Position numbers and translations under genes: made by a program
Shown here: positions 5,339 through 5,796 of the stretch, piece after piece
Numbering within the stretch: the first letter of the stretch is position 1
Layout: the number at the start of each line of letters is the position of its first letter
The notes under the pieces: model-generated
Told to the model about the DNA's origin: nothing
The model's database searches: none
Seen by the model: only the letters and a program-made list of their open reading frames with translations
From: Candidatus Margulisiibacteriota bacterium
GTDB taxonomy: Bacteria; Margulisbacteria; Marinamargulisbacteria; DT-59
Direction: 5' to 3'
DNA: 5,796 bases
Assembly: GCA_013215865.1 (NCBI GenBank)
Contig: JABSQL010000404.1
Location: 1 to 5,796, forward strand

Positions 5339-5796
5339 ACCGATGGGTGATCCTACTAATTGTAATTTCTTTTAGGTAATGGAGCAATTCAATTCTACCA
5401 TTCGATAAAACGGGGTCTTGAATGACAAGAATTTGGGTGTCCATATTCGTATCAATAATAAAGTCAGGGTTTGGCTTAAGAAGCCGAATACGCTGATATT
5501 TTCCTTTATAGAGATGGTTTGAAAATGTAGCTTGATCTTCTTTCTTGATTTTTAAGTTTGAAAGGTTTTGACAGGATTCTAATATCCGAAGGATGTCATT
5601 ATTTTTGGCGTAACTGATGTTAAGTCTAATTCCAAGAATGCAAGCTGCTGCACACACTCTAAAAATATCAATGGCGTGCTCGCCTCCAAATAGTCGCAAA
5701 ACAATTCTTGTACGGGGGATACATTGGAAATAATTATCTTCCCCAGGGAGCTGTTGAAACAATTGGGCGCGTGTTAGTTTTTTTGCCCAATACGTG
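5301..5796 (-). CDS. putA: C-terminal end of probable PutA / P5C dehydrogenase, cut by right edge
   Basis: The frame is open to the edge (first complete codon at 5795), and a TTG at 5762 is internal: the codons before it read on smoothly as YWAKKLTRAQLFQQLPGEDN. That segment, followed by a basic stretch (CIPRTRIVLRL) and an alanine-rich helix (RVCAAACILGI) leading to LNIS, matches the C-terminal end of bifunctional proline dehydrogenase/1-pyrroline-5-carboxylate dehydrogenases as I know them (a GESN/GEDN motif, RYxPR-like and AAxxAG-like features). Such enzymes oxidise proline to glutamate, feeding electrons through FAD to the quinone pool and through NAD+. Only about 164 residues are in view, and they contain neither the proline dehydrogenase barrel nor the catalytic Cys and Glu of the aldehyde dehydrogenase. 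It could therefore be a stand-alone P5C dehydrogenase with this type of tail. The last 38 bases overlap the start of the YeeZ-like gene, so both are likely in one transcript. Confidence 0.68.
   Translation of the reverse strand, partial: TYWAKKLTRAQLFQQLPGEDNYFQCIPRTRIVLRLFGGEHAIDIFRVCAAACILGIRLNISYAKNNDILRILESCQNLSNLKIKKEDQATFSNHLYKGKYQRIRLLKPNPDFIIDTNMDTQILVIQDPVLSNGRIELLHYLKEITISRITHRYGQYHKGKDYLK

Noticed and set aside
5760..5762. TTG at 5762 as the start of a 153-codon gene
   Set aside because: The upstream in-frame codons (YWAKKLTRAQ) continue the PutA-like motif to the window edge, so this is an internal codon.
1..5796. Search for CRISPR arrays, tRNA or rRNA genes, insertion sequences, toxin-antitoxin or defence genes
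   Set aside because: No direct-repeat arrays, RNA gene signatures, transposase motifs or terminal repeats were seen; the genes are metabolic, transport, electron-transfer or unknown.

Overview
The window looks like ordinary, tightly packed bacterial chromosome of rather low GC content. It carries eight genes; the first and last run off the edges. A membrane-anchored c-type cytochrome, a YbdG-type mechanosensitive channel, a YeeZ-like oxidoreductase and a PutA-like C-terminus point to a respiring Gram-negative bacterium. The channel and the C-terminal tail of the dihydrolipoamide dehydrogenase resemble, from memory, versions found in Bacteroidota as much as proteobacterial ones. I cannot assign a phylum from the sequence alone.

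Layout, left to right. (1) 2-1018 (+): the last ~340 codons of dihydrolipoamide dehydrogenase (E3). (2) 1015-1575 (-): a hemerythrin-like HHE protein that lacks at least one expected iron ligand. (3) 1576-1710: a divergent spacer. (4) 1711-2964 (+): a YbdG/MscM-type mechanosensitive channel. (5) 2937-3308 (-): a small membrane-anchored mono-haem cytochrome c of the CcoP-like type, apparently starting with TTG. (6) 3309-3416: a second divergent spacer. (7) 3417-4277 (+): an unrecognised membrane-anchored protein built of propeller-like repeats, followed 6 bases later by a 78-codon unknown gene (4284-4520, +). (8) 4484-5338 (-): a YeeZ-like NAD(P)-binding protein. (9) 5301-5796 (-): the C-terminal end of what is probably PutA (proline dehydrogenase/P5C dehydrogenase), cut by the right edge.

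The orientation is > < > < > > < <. Every convergent pair overlaps at the 3' ends (by 4, 28 and 37 bases), and the one tandem minus-strand pair overlaps by 38 bases. The only spacers longer than a few bases are the two divergent ones of 135 and 108 bases, so all visible regulatory space lies there. I see no terminator hairpins, RNA genes, mobile elements, repeat arrays or CRISPR.

The genes do not form one evident pathway. E3 and PutA belong to central carbon and amino-acid catabolism, the cytochrome and hemerythrin-like protein to electron transfer or O2/NO handling, and YbdG to osmotic protection. I do not find a new defence or biosynthetic system. The parts most worth a second look are the repeat protein with its 78-codon partner, the altered hemerythrin site and the overlapping convergent ends.
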